64,000 nucleotides of DNA. It comes from Strix aluco. Lineage: Eukaryota > Chordata > Aves > Strigiformes > Strigidae. How positions within the stretch are numbered: the first letter of the stretch is position 1; every line of letters starts with the position of its first letter. The notes below the pieces were generated by a model. The model was not told the origin of the DNA. It was given only the letters and a program-made list of their open reading frames with translations, and made no database searches. Below are positions 1 to 12,600 of the stretch, piece by piece. The stretch covers positions 27,182,716 to 27,246,715 of the forward strand of contig NC_133934.1 of assembly GCF_031877795.1 (NCBI RefSeq). Reading direction: 5' to 3'. Both the position numbers and the translations under genes were made by a program.

Positions 1-231
1 GCATCAAAACCTACAGAGAAATTGTAGAAGAGAAGTACGTTGTTTTACTGAAGTGCAGTGGCATGTCTGAAAATGTTGCATGCTCCATAGGTGACAGGTA
101 ACTGTGGGCAGCTATGCCTGCAGGCCTGGGTTGAGGGAGAAGGAAGAACGTTGATGGAGCGGGGGGAATAGGAGTGATTTCCAGCATTAATTTTGATGCC
201 ATGGTCTCTCTTGTGTTGTCTCCCTTGCCAG
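1..231 (+). other. LIMCH1: LIMCH1 intron, 3' end
   Basis: End of the intron before window exon 1; only the pyrimidine-rich acceptor region is notable. Confidence 0.85.
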
Positions 232-634
232 AGAGAGAAGAGAGCGAGAGCTTCATGAGGCGTACAAGAATGCAAAGTCACAGGAGGAGGCTGAGAGCAT
301 CCTCCAGCAGTACATCGAAAGATTCACTATCAGTGAAGCTGTCCTTGAGCGTTTGCAGATGCCAAAAATTCTGGAAAGAAGCCATTCAGTGGAGCCAAAT
401 TCCCCACTGAAAGACCCAAATCCTCTGAGATACTTAAGGCAACAGTCACTGCCTGCTCCAAAATTCACTGCCACCATTGAAGCAACCATTGTTCCCACCA
501 CAGAACTAGAGCCCAGCAGTTCGACAGGCCGCACATCTCCTGGCAAAAGCATTGTCTCCAAGGCTGTGCCTATGCTGACACCCAAGCCTTACTCACAACC
601 CAAAAATACGCAGGAAGTTTTAAAGAACTTCAAG
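232..634 (+). CDS. LIMCH1: LIMCH1 exon (window exon 1)
   Basis: 403 nt. The acceptor is the pyrimidine-rich tract ending TTGCCAG at 225-231 and the donor is AAG|gtagga at 635. The first base completes a codon split with an upstream exon; the rest encodes 134 residues and ends in phase 0. It starts in a charged helix ([15 protein letters not shown]), continues through [17 protein letters not shown], then the LIMCH1 signatures [11 protein letters not shown] and [17 protein letters not shown], and ends QEVLKNFK. This is the conserved middle of LIMCH1, containing serine- and proline-rich sequence likely to be phosphorylated (inference). Confidence 0.95.
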
Positions 635-3600
635 GTAGGATATGTTGCACTCGCCAACGTCAATCAGGAGGCAAAGAGGTCTTGCCTAAATCATCTGGAC
701 ATATAAATGTTTCATGCAATTACGCAGGAAATGGTTGCAGCATTCTGATGTTACAAAACTCAGCTTCATGCTCTGTGCTGCTCAGTCTAGTGGTCTCTTC
801 TTGGTTACCAACCTTCTTAGAAACTTGACCTGTTCAGACTGGAATATTTGTACTGGTCATTTTTCCTCAGGATAAATTTGTTTGGGGAAAGACAGGGAAA
901 GGGGCGGGGGGGGTGTCTAAGAAAAAAGCAAGGTGTTTTCTGAGAAAGAGGTTGGGAAAGAGTATGTTGTCATGGTTTTTTGTTTTTAAACAAAAGGGAA
1001 GGGGAAGGGACTGTGGAGACCCTGCTTTTAGAGCAAGGCCTGAACTGGCTTTTGTGTCAGGGGTCTGATTTTTGCCATACCCAAACAAGTGTGTCCTATT
1101 CAGCCCAGTCATAAGCCTTTGAAACACTGCAGTGTGCATGTATTCAGTGTGGAGGGTCCCTACTCCTTCAGAGTCAAGAGCCAGCTTGCCTCTGTCCTAA
1201 ACATGCTTCTCACCAGGAATGAATGGGGAAAGCTGCTTCACTGGTGTAAAGAGGGGATATAGGTTGTCCATGCATGTTTAGGGGGAATGATTGGTACTGG
1301 GATAGCAGTGTAACTGGGGCTTGCTGGTGAGACAGGGGGAGTGAATGCACAGGGTTGCAAGAACTATGCAAAGAGTATGGCAATAAAAGAAGTAAGAGAG
1401 TAGGGATGCCTGGAATAAGGAGCCAGCCATGAGATTTGTGGGGGAAGGGGGTAGGAGGAGAAACTGAAACTGGATATGAAACCTGAGGAGTATATCTTTG
1501 GACTGGGTGGGTGTGGAGAATAGGAGTGAAATACTGAACCAATGATGGAGAAAGCAACAAACTGGGATGTGTTCTTTGTCCAGAATAAGTCAAGTTTGAA
1601 GAAACCTGCTTCTCACAGTGCCTGTACCAAACCTGGAGCTTCCCCAAGTCTCATTGTAGCCTTGTCATAAGCAGTGCGAAGCCTACTGGCATGGGTACCC
1701 CCAGCCTGCAGAACTCAGGTCCCCTTGCATCGGCCATTGCTGTCTGATACTTTGCTAGTGACACGCAGGGGTCCCTGCAGGCCTGCTGATGTCCCAGTAG
1801 CATTGCTGCCATGTATATCCAGATTGTTTACTTTGTAAAATATAAGTCTGTTTTGTACAGGTAGTGAAAAAGCATGATGTGATGTCTAATTTCTTGAAGT
1901 CTGTCCCAGCTCTTGTAGAAACCTCCCCACCTAGTTGAAATGTGAAACTGGTAATTCCTATTTCTCCTATACCTCAGTTGGTATTCCCCTAGAGTTTACA
2001 TTTTAGACATCAGGGAACCATGGATCTTCATTTTTTTTCTGATCTATGCCACTTCTCAGAGGACCAAGATAGAAGTGTGTATCACCTTCACGTTAATGCT
2101 TATATAGTTCACATATATGGGGAGAAGCTAACTCACAGATGCTTCTACCCCCCACCAACCACCACTAAAAGTCTGTCTAGATCTTGTTGGCTTGATGTGG
2201 AAGAATGTGATTTATCTCATTAGGAATTGTTCCCTAACACATTAGCACTGTAGCATTATTTTCCCTTGAAACACCAGTCTGTCAATGATTCTCAGCTCTG
2301 GTGACAACGTGTCGACTTGCTCCAGATCAGAAGGAAAGGAGTATGTTTGTTTAACTCCGCAGCCAGGGCATCTGTCCTGATCATTCAAACATTTGGTTTT
2401 CCTCCTTAATATAAATAGAGAAATGTCTTAGTCTAAACAGAGACACTAAAATGGATAGTGCAGCCTGCCAGTGTTTTCCTGGCTTTTTTATTTCTGAGAT
2501 CTTTCATGACCTGCCTCTCTAGTAGATAATCCAGCACACACTCCCAGAAGACTTGGGGCTCAGTTTGCTCAGTTTTGCTCTTACTTTGCTGTAAGAGAAG
2601 CCGGCAACAGAGAAGACAACCCTGGCTAAACAGGGAGCTTTGGCTGCAGCTCCGGGAGAAAAGGAGAGTTTACAGCCTTTGTAAGAAGGGGCTAGCCACT
2701 CACAGTGATTACAAAGGTGCTGTGAGGCTATGCAGGGTGGAAATCAGGAGGTCTAAAGCCCAGCCAGAAATTAATCTGGCTTCAGCAATCAAGGACAACA
2801 AGAAATGTTTCTATAAGTATGTCAGTAGCAAAAGAAAGACCAGGGAGAGTCTCCATCCCCTGCTAGACACAGGAAGAAACGTGGTAACAAGTGATGAGAA
2901 GGCTGAGGTACTTAATGCCTTCTTTGCCTCAGTCTTTAATAACAAGACTAGTTGTATTGAGGGAATCCAGCCTCCTCAGCCAGAAGACAGAGACTGGGAG
3001 AACGACCCCCCCGCATTCCGGGAGGAGGTAGTCAGTGACCTACTGCATCACATAGACACACACAAGTCTATAGGACCGGATGGGATACACCCAAGGGTGC
3101 TGAAGGAGCTGGCTGGGGTGCTCGCCAAGCCGCTTTCCATCATTTACCAGCAGTCCTGGCTGACCGGGGAGGTCCCAACAGATTGGAAATTGGCCAATGT
3201 GATGCCCATATATAAGAAGGGTCAGAAGGATGATCTGGGAAATTACAGGCCTGTCAGCTTGAGTTTGGTGCCCGGGAAGCTGATGGAGCAACTCATCCTG
3301 AGTACCATCACAAAACACATGCGGGACAACCAGATGATCAGCCCCAGTCAGCATGGGTTTATGAAAGGCAGGTCCTGCTTGACAAACCTGATCTCCTTCT
3401 ACGACAGGGCGACCTGCTTATTGGATGAGGGAAAGGCTGTGGATGTTGTCTACCTTGACTTTAGTAAGGCCTTTGACACCGTTTCCCACAGCATTCTCCT
3501 GGCAAAACTGGCTGGTCAAGGCTTGGATGGGCACACACTGTGCTGGGTAAAAACTGGCTGGATGGCCGGACCCAAAGAGTTGTGGTGAATGGAGTTAAAT

Positions 3601-6600
3601 CTGGTTGGTGGCCAGTAAAGAGTGGTGTCCCCCAGGGATCGGTTTTGGGGCCACTCCTGTTTAACATCTTTATTGATGACCTAGACGAGGGGATTGAGTG
3701 CACCCTCAGTAAGTTTGCAGATGACACCAACTTGGGTGGGAGTGTTGATCTGCTCGAGGGTAGGGAGGCTCTGCAGAGAGACCTGGACAGGCTGGAGCGA
3801 TGGGCCAAGGCCAACTGTATGAAGTTCAATAAGGCCAAATGCTGGGTGCTGCACTTTGGCCACAACAACGCCCAGCAGTGCTCCAGGCTTGGGAAGGAGT
3901 GGCTGGAGAGCTGCCAGTCAGAGAGGGACCTGGGGGTGTTGATTGACAGCCGGCTGAACATGAGCCAGCAGTGTGCCCAGGTGGCCAAGAAGGCCAATGG
4001 CATCCTGTCCTGTATCAGAAATAGCGTGGCCAGCAGGGACAGGGAAGTGATCTTACCCCTGTACTCGGCACTGGTGAGGCCGCACCTCGATTACTGTGTT
4101 CAGTTTTGGGCCCCTCACTACAAAAAGGACATTGAATTACTCAAGCGTGTCCAGAGAAGGGCAACGAAGCTGGTGAAGGGTCTGGAGCACATGTCGTAGG
4201 AGGGGCGGCTGAGGGAACTGGAGTTGTTTAGTCTGGAGAAGAGGAGGCTGAGGGGAGACCTCATCGCTCCCTACAACTACCTGAAAGGAGGTTGCAGAGA
4301 GGTGGAGATGAGTCACTTTAACGAAGTAACAAGCGATAGGACAAGAGGCAATGGCCTCAAGTTGCGCCAGGGAAGGTTTAGACTGGATATTAGGAAGCAT
4401 TTCTTTACAGAACGGGTTGTTAGGTGTTGGAATGCACTACCCAGGGAGGTGGTGGAGTCCCCATCCCTGGAGGTGTTTAAGAGTCGGGTTGACGTAACGC
4501 TTAGGGATCTGGTGTAGTTGGGAACTGTCAGTGCTAGGTTAATGGTTGGACTAGATGATCTTCAAGGTCTTTTCCAACCTAGATGATTCTGTGATTCTGT
4601 GTCTGCTTACACTTGTGTTTGGAAATAAACCCTAAGAGTGGTAGTGTTGAGTGGATGATAGCCGTGAGGAAAGGGAGGAAACCTTTTCATCTGAAAAGCA
4701 GTCAGAAGGGGTGAAACTGCTTGCAGAGCCGGGCTGTTTCTCCTCTGCCTGAGAGCTAACTCTTTTCACCTCCCTGCACATCTGTCAGAGCTGAGGATGC
4801 CCAGTGCCTTGGAGACAGCCCCTTAGTTAATCACCCTCAGATAGAGAACAGACCTCTGGATGCACGTATACAAGAAGTCAACAGGAAGAGTTTGCCCTCA
4901 GCTTAGCACTGATGGCATATACTAACTTGGAGTACCACTCTTGAGGTATCCAAGCTGTTTACTCAAGAAGTAAAGTACTGAAGATAAGTAAATGGTGAAA
5001 TAAGAAGTGGGGCAGGGAAGATGTGATGGAAAGAACTTGTTTTCTTAAACTGTGTTTCAGTTCTATAAAGCAGTTTTGACACTTGTTGCGTCAGTTCTCA
5101 GTAACAGTGAAATAAGAGAAAAGTTCTCATGGAACGGCTTACCTCTGAGCTTGTTTTTACATGTGTTTTTTGTGTATGCAGTATCTGTGGAGAAATCTGA
5201 AATGACTAATCACCATATATAACCCAGACAGCTTCTCTAAGAAATCACTGATCTATGCCATTATTCCCCCAATGATTAGCAGAGAAGGTTCTGACCATAT
5301 TTACTCCCTCACCTTTGCATTGTCTCCCATGATGACCGTTTTGCAAGGAAAGATCTCTGTGCACAGAGTAGCAAAGCCCTCCTTCAAATCTATTTAAACT
5401 CACCCCTGCTGACAAGCCTATAAACTTCTGTGCTATAGCAAAGCAGGAGCAGTATGGTGTTACTGATACCTGGTCCCCTCCTGGTCTCTCTCCAGCTGGG
5501 CCCTCTTATGGTGAATGTCTTGTGAGTTCTTTGTAGCAAGACCTTTTCCATATATACCATGGCCTCTACAAACAGCCCTCCAAATTGAAGGAAGTCTTTA
5601 CATGACACCTCCATTCAGAACATAATTATGAAGTATTAAAGTCCCAAGAGGAAGCTGTGTCAGTGCAAAGGAAGAAGCTAGAGCTTAGTTTGTATTTTCT
5701 TCCTTGCTTAAGGGTTCCCACCAAGGAGCTAGCTTGACCCTGAGAACAGAGTAGTTAAACTGTTTCTGTGCTCTCCTTTTCATGGAGACTGCATAAAATC
5801 ATCTTGTAGGAAAACAGCCATTTCTTTTATTGCCTCAAGGAGAAGGTAGAATGCCAAGTTTCATTTGTTGGTTCCTTGATTCCCTGTTATGAACAGTAAA
5901 GAAACAAGTGGATGAACTTTGCTGCTCCTGACCCTTCAAAGTTCACATGACTGCTTCAGAAAGCAGTTTACTAATACTGTGATGAGGTCGTCAGGGTCCA
6001 TAGCAGTTCATCAGTGTAATTAGTCCTGGAGAACCTGCTTGCCTTTTGTATGAGACAATGCAAAACCCGTCAGTTTTGGTCTAAATTTAACATAATCTTT
6101 GTTGTTCTTTTAAAATCCATTGATCTGTGATGCACACAAAGGGTGTCTGTATGTGACTGGGAGAACGAAATGTGGGAAACCGGGGAATCCAGAAAAATTA
6201 TTACCTTCTGTCTGTATTTTGTTTATGACTCCCCTGGAATAGGGTTTTCGTCTATCTTGGCCTGTTGAATGAAATGTGTGCTTGGCTCTGTCCTTCACTG
6301 ATGGCACAGACTGTGTTGACAGTTGTTAATATCATGCTGAAGTCCTAATTTCCTAAATTCCTTTGAATGCTAATTGCCTCAGCATATTTATTTAACTGTA
6401 TTCTGCAGGTAGATGGAAAAGTCAGCATGAATGGAGAAAATTTCAACGGCGTGGAAGAGAAGGATAAAGAGTGTACAACAGTAATATTTACTCCTTCACC
6501 GAGCAGATCTCTGAAATCTGATGGAGTAGCCAGAGGGGACAAGCCCCCGGTAGAGTTGAAGAAGGACCCCACAAGTGTTGAGCTCAGTTTACAGAGGCCT

Positions 6601-9600
6601 GCCACTCAGAGTGTGCACAAAGAGCCAACAGTAAGACCAACACGAACAAACCAGCCTTACTTTCTCTGCCAATTTTCTGTCTCATAACGTATTTAATCAC
6701 TAACTAATGAAATCCGAGTGCTTATGTTTGCTTTATTTCAAGAGGGTGTGCCTGGACCAGGAAAAAAAAACCCAAATCCTTTGTAAATTAAAGGCTTCTT
6801 CCTTTGAGATGTGAGTAGAGAAATGGGAGGGGAAGATTCAAAAAACTTTTTGCAGCCAGTGTCTCTTTTTTTTTAGATGTCATGCAGCTGATAAGCATGC
6901 TTTAAATGTGCTGGGCCAGGGAGAAATCAACTCTGTGTCCCAGCTATTGTGCAGATTTATTCAGCGCTTCTCCTGATGTTAGCTGATTAGATCAGCAACA
7001 TAATTGGACTGTGCAAGCCATTATAATTAATCTCAGTTTTCAATTTTCAAAGAAGAGGATGTGGATGTGCTGGCAGTTTTGAGCATTCAGCTTTCATTCT
7101 TCTCTCAGAAATATTAGAGAAGGGGATAAGCTATTGAAATGCTCAGGGGGGCCAGTGTGCTTCTTAACTGCCTTATCAAAGAAACAAATTAATTTTATCT
7201 TTTCATCTTTCTCTCCCCCTCTTCCCCAGAGAAAAAGGCAGGAATAAAACTAGAGCATATCACAGCAGGAATCTAGATGTTACAAAACTGTAATACTAAA
7301 CTGTGATACTAAAAACAATACAAGAAATAAGGACCAGACTGCAAATAAAGCATGTTAAAGGGTTGCAAACAAGTGGCAGGAGAGGGAATTCTCACCGATT
7401 TTTTCAGTGTAACAACAAAGAGACTCAGAAATGTGGTGAGATTTGGAGTATGATAATTTTTTGCTTTCATCTCAGATTTCATCCAAGCATTGGCCAGATG
7501 GATAACAGGGAGCAGACAGGGATCTGTCCCAGGATATGATGGTTCATTCATGCCAAAGGGCTTGTGTCTTTTACTCCTCTGCTTCATGCCAGTCTCTGGC
7601 CACGGACAACTAAGCCATGGAGCCTGCAGCAAGCATGGGAGCTGGGATGTGTTGTGAGCATGGACTTGATCCTGTCAGAGGGAGCTGGTATAGAGTCAAA
7701 AGTGAATGGTTTGTAGGAAAGCAGTCAGGGATGGCAGAGCAGAGGCTGCTCCTGTCAGAATGAATTTGCTATAAGGGAAAAGCCAAGTAAGCATTGCATC
7801 TGATATGGGAGAGCTGGTAATGGGAATGTTTGGAGGATGGAGAAGAGCCTCAGCTTGCTATAGATAGAAGTACAATGGCTATCAGAAAAATAACTGAATG
7901 AAAGTGTTACTGTCTCCTTTTTTTAGGAATTCCAGACCAGTACAGTTGTGGAAAGAGTTGAGAGGAAGTTCAGCAACAGAAGCCAGTATTAGGGCTTCGG
8001 TGTGCTTGTACCTGTTTGATGCCCTCTCATCCTTCCCTTTCTACAGCTTTGAGGATGATGTGGCCAGCTGAACACAGGTTTTTCTGTGTCCGGTTTCTGC
8101 TTCCAGTGTCTTAGCCCTTGTGGTGATACTGACAAAAGAGGCAGAAGAGTCTGAATTCTCAGATTCCTTGTGACTCTGACATTTGTAGAATATCTCCTGG
8201 TTTGTAAGCTTGAGTGCATTTAATGATGAAACCTTGTAGAGGGAATAAGTGTGCACCCAAATGGTGCCATTGACAGAGTTTCTCTGCTCTAACTAAGGAT
8301 TTTATATCCCTAGCTTCACAATTTCATCAATAATGTGACTGTGTAGTGCAAGTCATTATAATTACTCCTGGTGCTTCAGCTTCAAGCAAAGGTATGTGTG
8401 TGAAGCATATCAAGGGCAGAGCAAGGAGAGGAGACTGCTTTGAGGGGGATCTTACATGGAGAAACAAGTCAAATGCACTGAGCATGATGGGGGAGAGAGA
8501 AGGAGACCTGCCTGCAGTTGAAAGGGAATTTGCCAACCTAAGATAAGATTTACAGGTTCTGTCTTTCTAGAGATTTGCTTCTCTTTACCCACTGCTTTGT
8601 TTTAATATTTCAGGCCCCCATGCCTTAGAATAAGGCGTAGACAGTAAGTTAGCTATCAGGCATGCAGGAGTGCCCTGGTTCATGGATGGGAAGGGCTTAG
8701 ATGCCAGATTACAGAGATGGGACCTGGTACTGACGCTTGGCTTCTCCATTGTGTGTGTTGGGATGCAGGCCAGCACTCCTAATAGGCAGCTCAATATGGT
8801 CTGAGGCCTTACCTGCAAGAATCAGACAGCTACGCTGGACTGGCTTTGCTCAGCCTTCTCCTTATACCTATTTTACTTCAGTTTCTGGACAACTGACACA
8901 ACAATGTCAGCCTGTATCTGCAGAGTCTGAAACACGGAACTCGTCTCTGAAGGTCTAACCTCTCCTAGGAAGGTTGGGAATCCAGATGAGCAAAGAAAAG
9001 AGCCTCCTGGGCTTGTCCCGCTCCTCATAAAACAGGACCTGTTGCTAGGCAGGATGCTGAATTACCCTGTAGCTGTCACTGTGAGCCCTCCAGAGGGGAG
9101 GAAGGGTTTTGCTTTTTGCCTGAGCAGGATGGGGCTGCCAAGCTACACATTCTTGGAAGTAAGAAAGCCTTCTGAAGCCGTTGCTATATCACCTCTAACA
9201 AGGAGAAACCAGGGCTATAGTTTTTGCCTGATGCTTAACCCTACTGAATTTTTAGGAGAGGAGAACAAGACAACAGAAACAGGGAGAGAAAAGCAGCTGA
9301 TGAAGCAGCAGACCTGTTTGGAGTGGAAGAAACAACTACATTTCTTTCGCCTTGAGAAAACTTTTACAAACTGAGCATGTTTTCAAAGCCTTTTCTAAAC
9401 TTGCTTTCTCTGCCTTTATTTGTATATTTTCCTGTATTGATATAGTTCTTGTTAGCTATGTCCTTCCCAGGCTTTGATTAACATTCACAGGCACTAGTTC
9501 CTCTGCCTGTTAAGAGATGCTGTTTCTAGTGGGTTTTTTTCCCTCTAGTTGTTCTGATATTTGTTTTGGTTTTGTATTTTATTCATTCATTTTCTGCCCT

Positions 9601-12600
9601 GAGTCTCTTTTGTGAAGTATATATTCCTTTTCATATATACGTTACTTTTGGCTCTCCTGTCTTCCCCTTTCGATTCTCTTTCTGTTCTTTGCATACCCCT
9701 TCCTCCTCCTCCTCCATCCCTCTTAGGGCTGCTGCCCTGCTGTTTCAGTTCAGTTGTCAAATGGACTAGTCCTGTCTTCTCTCCACCTGGCAGGCTTCCC
9801 TTTGAAGCTCTGTAGCCCTGCTCTAAATCTGTCCGGCTGGCTTCAGGCATTGTCTGCAATACAGGAAGATGCTGTGCAGCTGTACTTCAACAGCTCTTTT
9901 GGCCCGAAGTTTGGAAAATGGTTTAGTCAAGTTCCACCACTTGAAACACTAATATGAGGGTTTTGGGGAGCTAGAGAAGTGCAGGGATCATTTCGTATGG
10001 GTGAGCCCTCAGCATCAGTTATGTATATGTGAATCAAATAATGACTGGCTATCAGAGACTGATTGGGAAACATATGTAACTCCTGCCTAAACCTACTGTG
10101 AAATGAGATGCAAAAAGCTGCAGCAGGTGGGAAAGACAGTAAAGAAAAATGTCAGCAAGAAACTATACTTGTGTCTGTAGCGTATAGGTAGAGTACTTAG
10201 ACTGGGCGGGGGGATTTTACAAGAGACTTACCTTTACTCAAAGCAGCTTATGAAATTTTACCTATGATTTAACGCTAGAAAGGATAAATTTGTCCTGTAA
10301 GCTGGCTGAAAATATCCCACTGGTGTTTGTGGAGCGATGTGCTGCTAAGAGGGTTGGTAGGTAAAGCACACCGCTCTTATTGCAGCTGGAAAAACTGGGG
10401 CAAAGGCCCAAAGACTGACTGATCAGTCAGTGGCAATGCCAGCAATAACACAAGAATCATCTCCTCACCCTACCTGTCAGCCATTAGATCTTGTTTCCAT
10501 TATACAGAACAGCAATGCACATTAAAAATGCTGAGAAGTTGTATTCTCTAGCTCTTTGAATCAGAAGTTGGCAAAGTAAATGTTTTGTTTTAAAACTGTA
10601 TTTGTGCAGATTTTAGTGTAGGGAGATTAATTTGTCAATGAGTAACATCACTATGTTTTAACCAATCTTTGTATGAGTGTTTAGAAATTACTGGCTTGTT
10701 ATAGCTCTAATTATAGCTTTACTCTGATCAACCAAAAAGAAATAAATATAGACAGCATCTTTAAAAAGATCAGGGTGAGGTGGTGATGGTGGGGAGAGAT
10801 TTTGGCTTTCTTTTAATTTTTTGCTAGCTAGCTTAAACTTGCCCATTTCTACTCACTGCATGCTTGGTACAAAATAAACTTTTTTTATACATCCAAGTAA
10901 CACTCTCCTTCATCTTCAAAAATCCACTGCTTGAACTGAGATTAAAGTATAAGCTTTCTTGTGGTTGGGATTTGTTTGCCAAGCAACAGGAAAGCAGGGT
11001 TGAAATCCTGATTTGTACATATCTGGTAGGACAAGTATTTGTTCTTTGATTCATTACAAGAAACACTTGTAGAGTAAGTATGTCTGTTCCAGACTGACAG
11101 CTTTGCCTTGAACCACACATGGGAGGATGTGTGGAGAGCTGCACTACCTGAAGGGAGAAAAGTTTAGGGTGGGAAGTGAGAGCAACAAAGCTTCAAAGCA
11201 GCTAGAAGGGAACTCTGCTCAGGATTTGCTTACGAATCTAGCATCCATGTCTCCCATCCTCCAGACACACATGCACTTTTCAGTGTCTATAAGTGGCAGG
11301 AGCTTCTTTTACATCCCAGTTGAGCAGTAATAACTAGAAAAATGACTAGCAAGAATACTCAACACTATTTCTTGCAACACTTTCAAGGCTTCTCTGTCAA
11401 TTACTGATCCACCCTGATCTTTAGTTGTAATAGCTGGCCTGAGTATAGCATTATATAGCTGCCAGATGAGGCAGATGACTTAATGTGTCAGAGCAGTGTT
11501 CTGGCTGTAGTACTATACTGGCATAGCATGCAAGGCACTTCTCTATGGCAGCCCAGGGTCATGCCACCACTACCACTCACAACAACAGAAAATACTGGCT
11601 TTGATGAGGAAATCATCATACAAAACTTTTAAAGGCAATGATACGTGTACAGTTTCAATCATAGAAGTTTGAAAGATGTGTTAAGCAATTTCTATATGTG
11701 GCTGTTGATACTGCAGCCAATTTCATTCCTGAGTGATTTTACAGAATTCAAACTGTAGTTCTAACCCGTTTCTTCACAATATCTCTGCATTGTCACTGGT
11801 TCCAGACAAGTTTGTTTTGTCATGTTTTCATAAAAAGTACAGTAACATTATTTCACTTGATTTTGTGTACAAGTAGTGTTAACTGACCTACATTTTGATT
11901 TAATTTACAAGAAGGGTTAATAAAGTTCTACTGTAACTTCCTTTGGAGTTTGAATTCTTGTAGTAGTTGTGATGTTCAGTGTTTTAGTTAGTCCTAGTTA
12001 GTCCTAGTTATTGTATTTTTAGGGTTTTGTAAGTATGTAAGGTTCTGCCACAGCAAAAGGTAATGTGGCTATTTCTGGCCTGTATGGCCTTAATTAAAGA
12101 AATACTTGGACTGATATCATAGTTTATGGGTTAAAAATCCTGTCTGCCACAAATTGAACTAACTTCTTTTCATGCCTAATATGTGTTTGATAACACTGTA
12201 TAGTCAGCTGTGCTTGTGTCTTTGTTAAATGGATACCTTGGTTAGCAGAACTGAGGTGTTGCTTTGTCCGCTATTACTGTTGTGCTCATAACTGCAAATG
12301 CAATCACAATATTTAACTTTCCATTATGGACTAAGGCTTCTAAATCCTAAATGGGAAGGTTGACTTTAACTCCTGGGTAGCTTGATACATAGGGTAATAC
12401 AAACATCAATCCAAGTAGACAGCATTCTTCAGTTTTCAGGAGTTAACGAGACAGTCTTCACATCAGCCTGGATCTGCGGGCAGAAATAACCACAGCCCCT
12501 GCGCAGCAAGGTTTTTCCTACTTCTCTTGAAGGTTTCAATTCCTGTGGACCAGCAGGTGTTTTGCGACCTTCTCTCGTAGGCACCTGCAGCAGACCAGGT

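Larger units (their letters stand above)
2575..4601 (+). mobile_element. CR1 LINE, 5'-truncated, with reverse-transcriptase region
   Basis: About 2 kb of a CR1 non-LTR retrotransposon in LIMCH1 sense orientation. The 5' truncation removes ORF1 and the endonuclease, leaving the reverse-transcriptase part of ORF2 and the 3' end. Landmarks: [12 protein letters not shown] (RT motif A), [20 protein letters not shown] (motif B region) and FADDT (catalytic motif C), then the typical CR1 C-terminal region ([12 protein letters not shown]). It ends with the CR1 octamer-type repeat GATTCTGTGATTCTGTG. The frame is broken by a one-base loss in an A-run near 3548 and a TAG at 4197, so it is dead. No obvious target-site duplication, as usual for CR1. 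Fewest disruptions of the four copies, so probably the youngest. Confidence 0.97.
635..6408 (+). other. LIMCH1: LIMCH1 intron between window exons 1 and 2
   Basis: Contains the 2-kb CR1 copy. The remainder shows no further gene; open frames such as the one on the - strand at 1210-1647 are low-complexity. Confidence 0.85.

Noticed and set aside
1210..1647. 145-codon - strand open frame
   Set aside because: Low-complexity Pro/Leu/Ser sequence from purine-rich intron; no splice or homology support.
7230..7300. Strong acceptor-like tract (CTCTTCCCCAG) suggesting another LIMCH1 exon
   Set aside because: In the incoming phase from window exon 2 it reaches TAA after five codons, and there is no matching donor.
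9042..9374. 110-codon + strand open frame in the long intron
   Set aside because: No LIMCH1 similarity, no flanking splice sites in phase.
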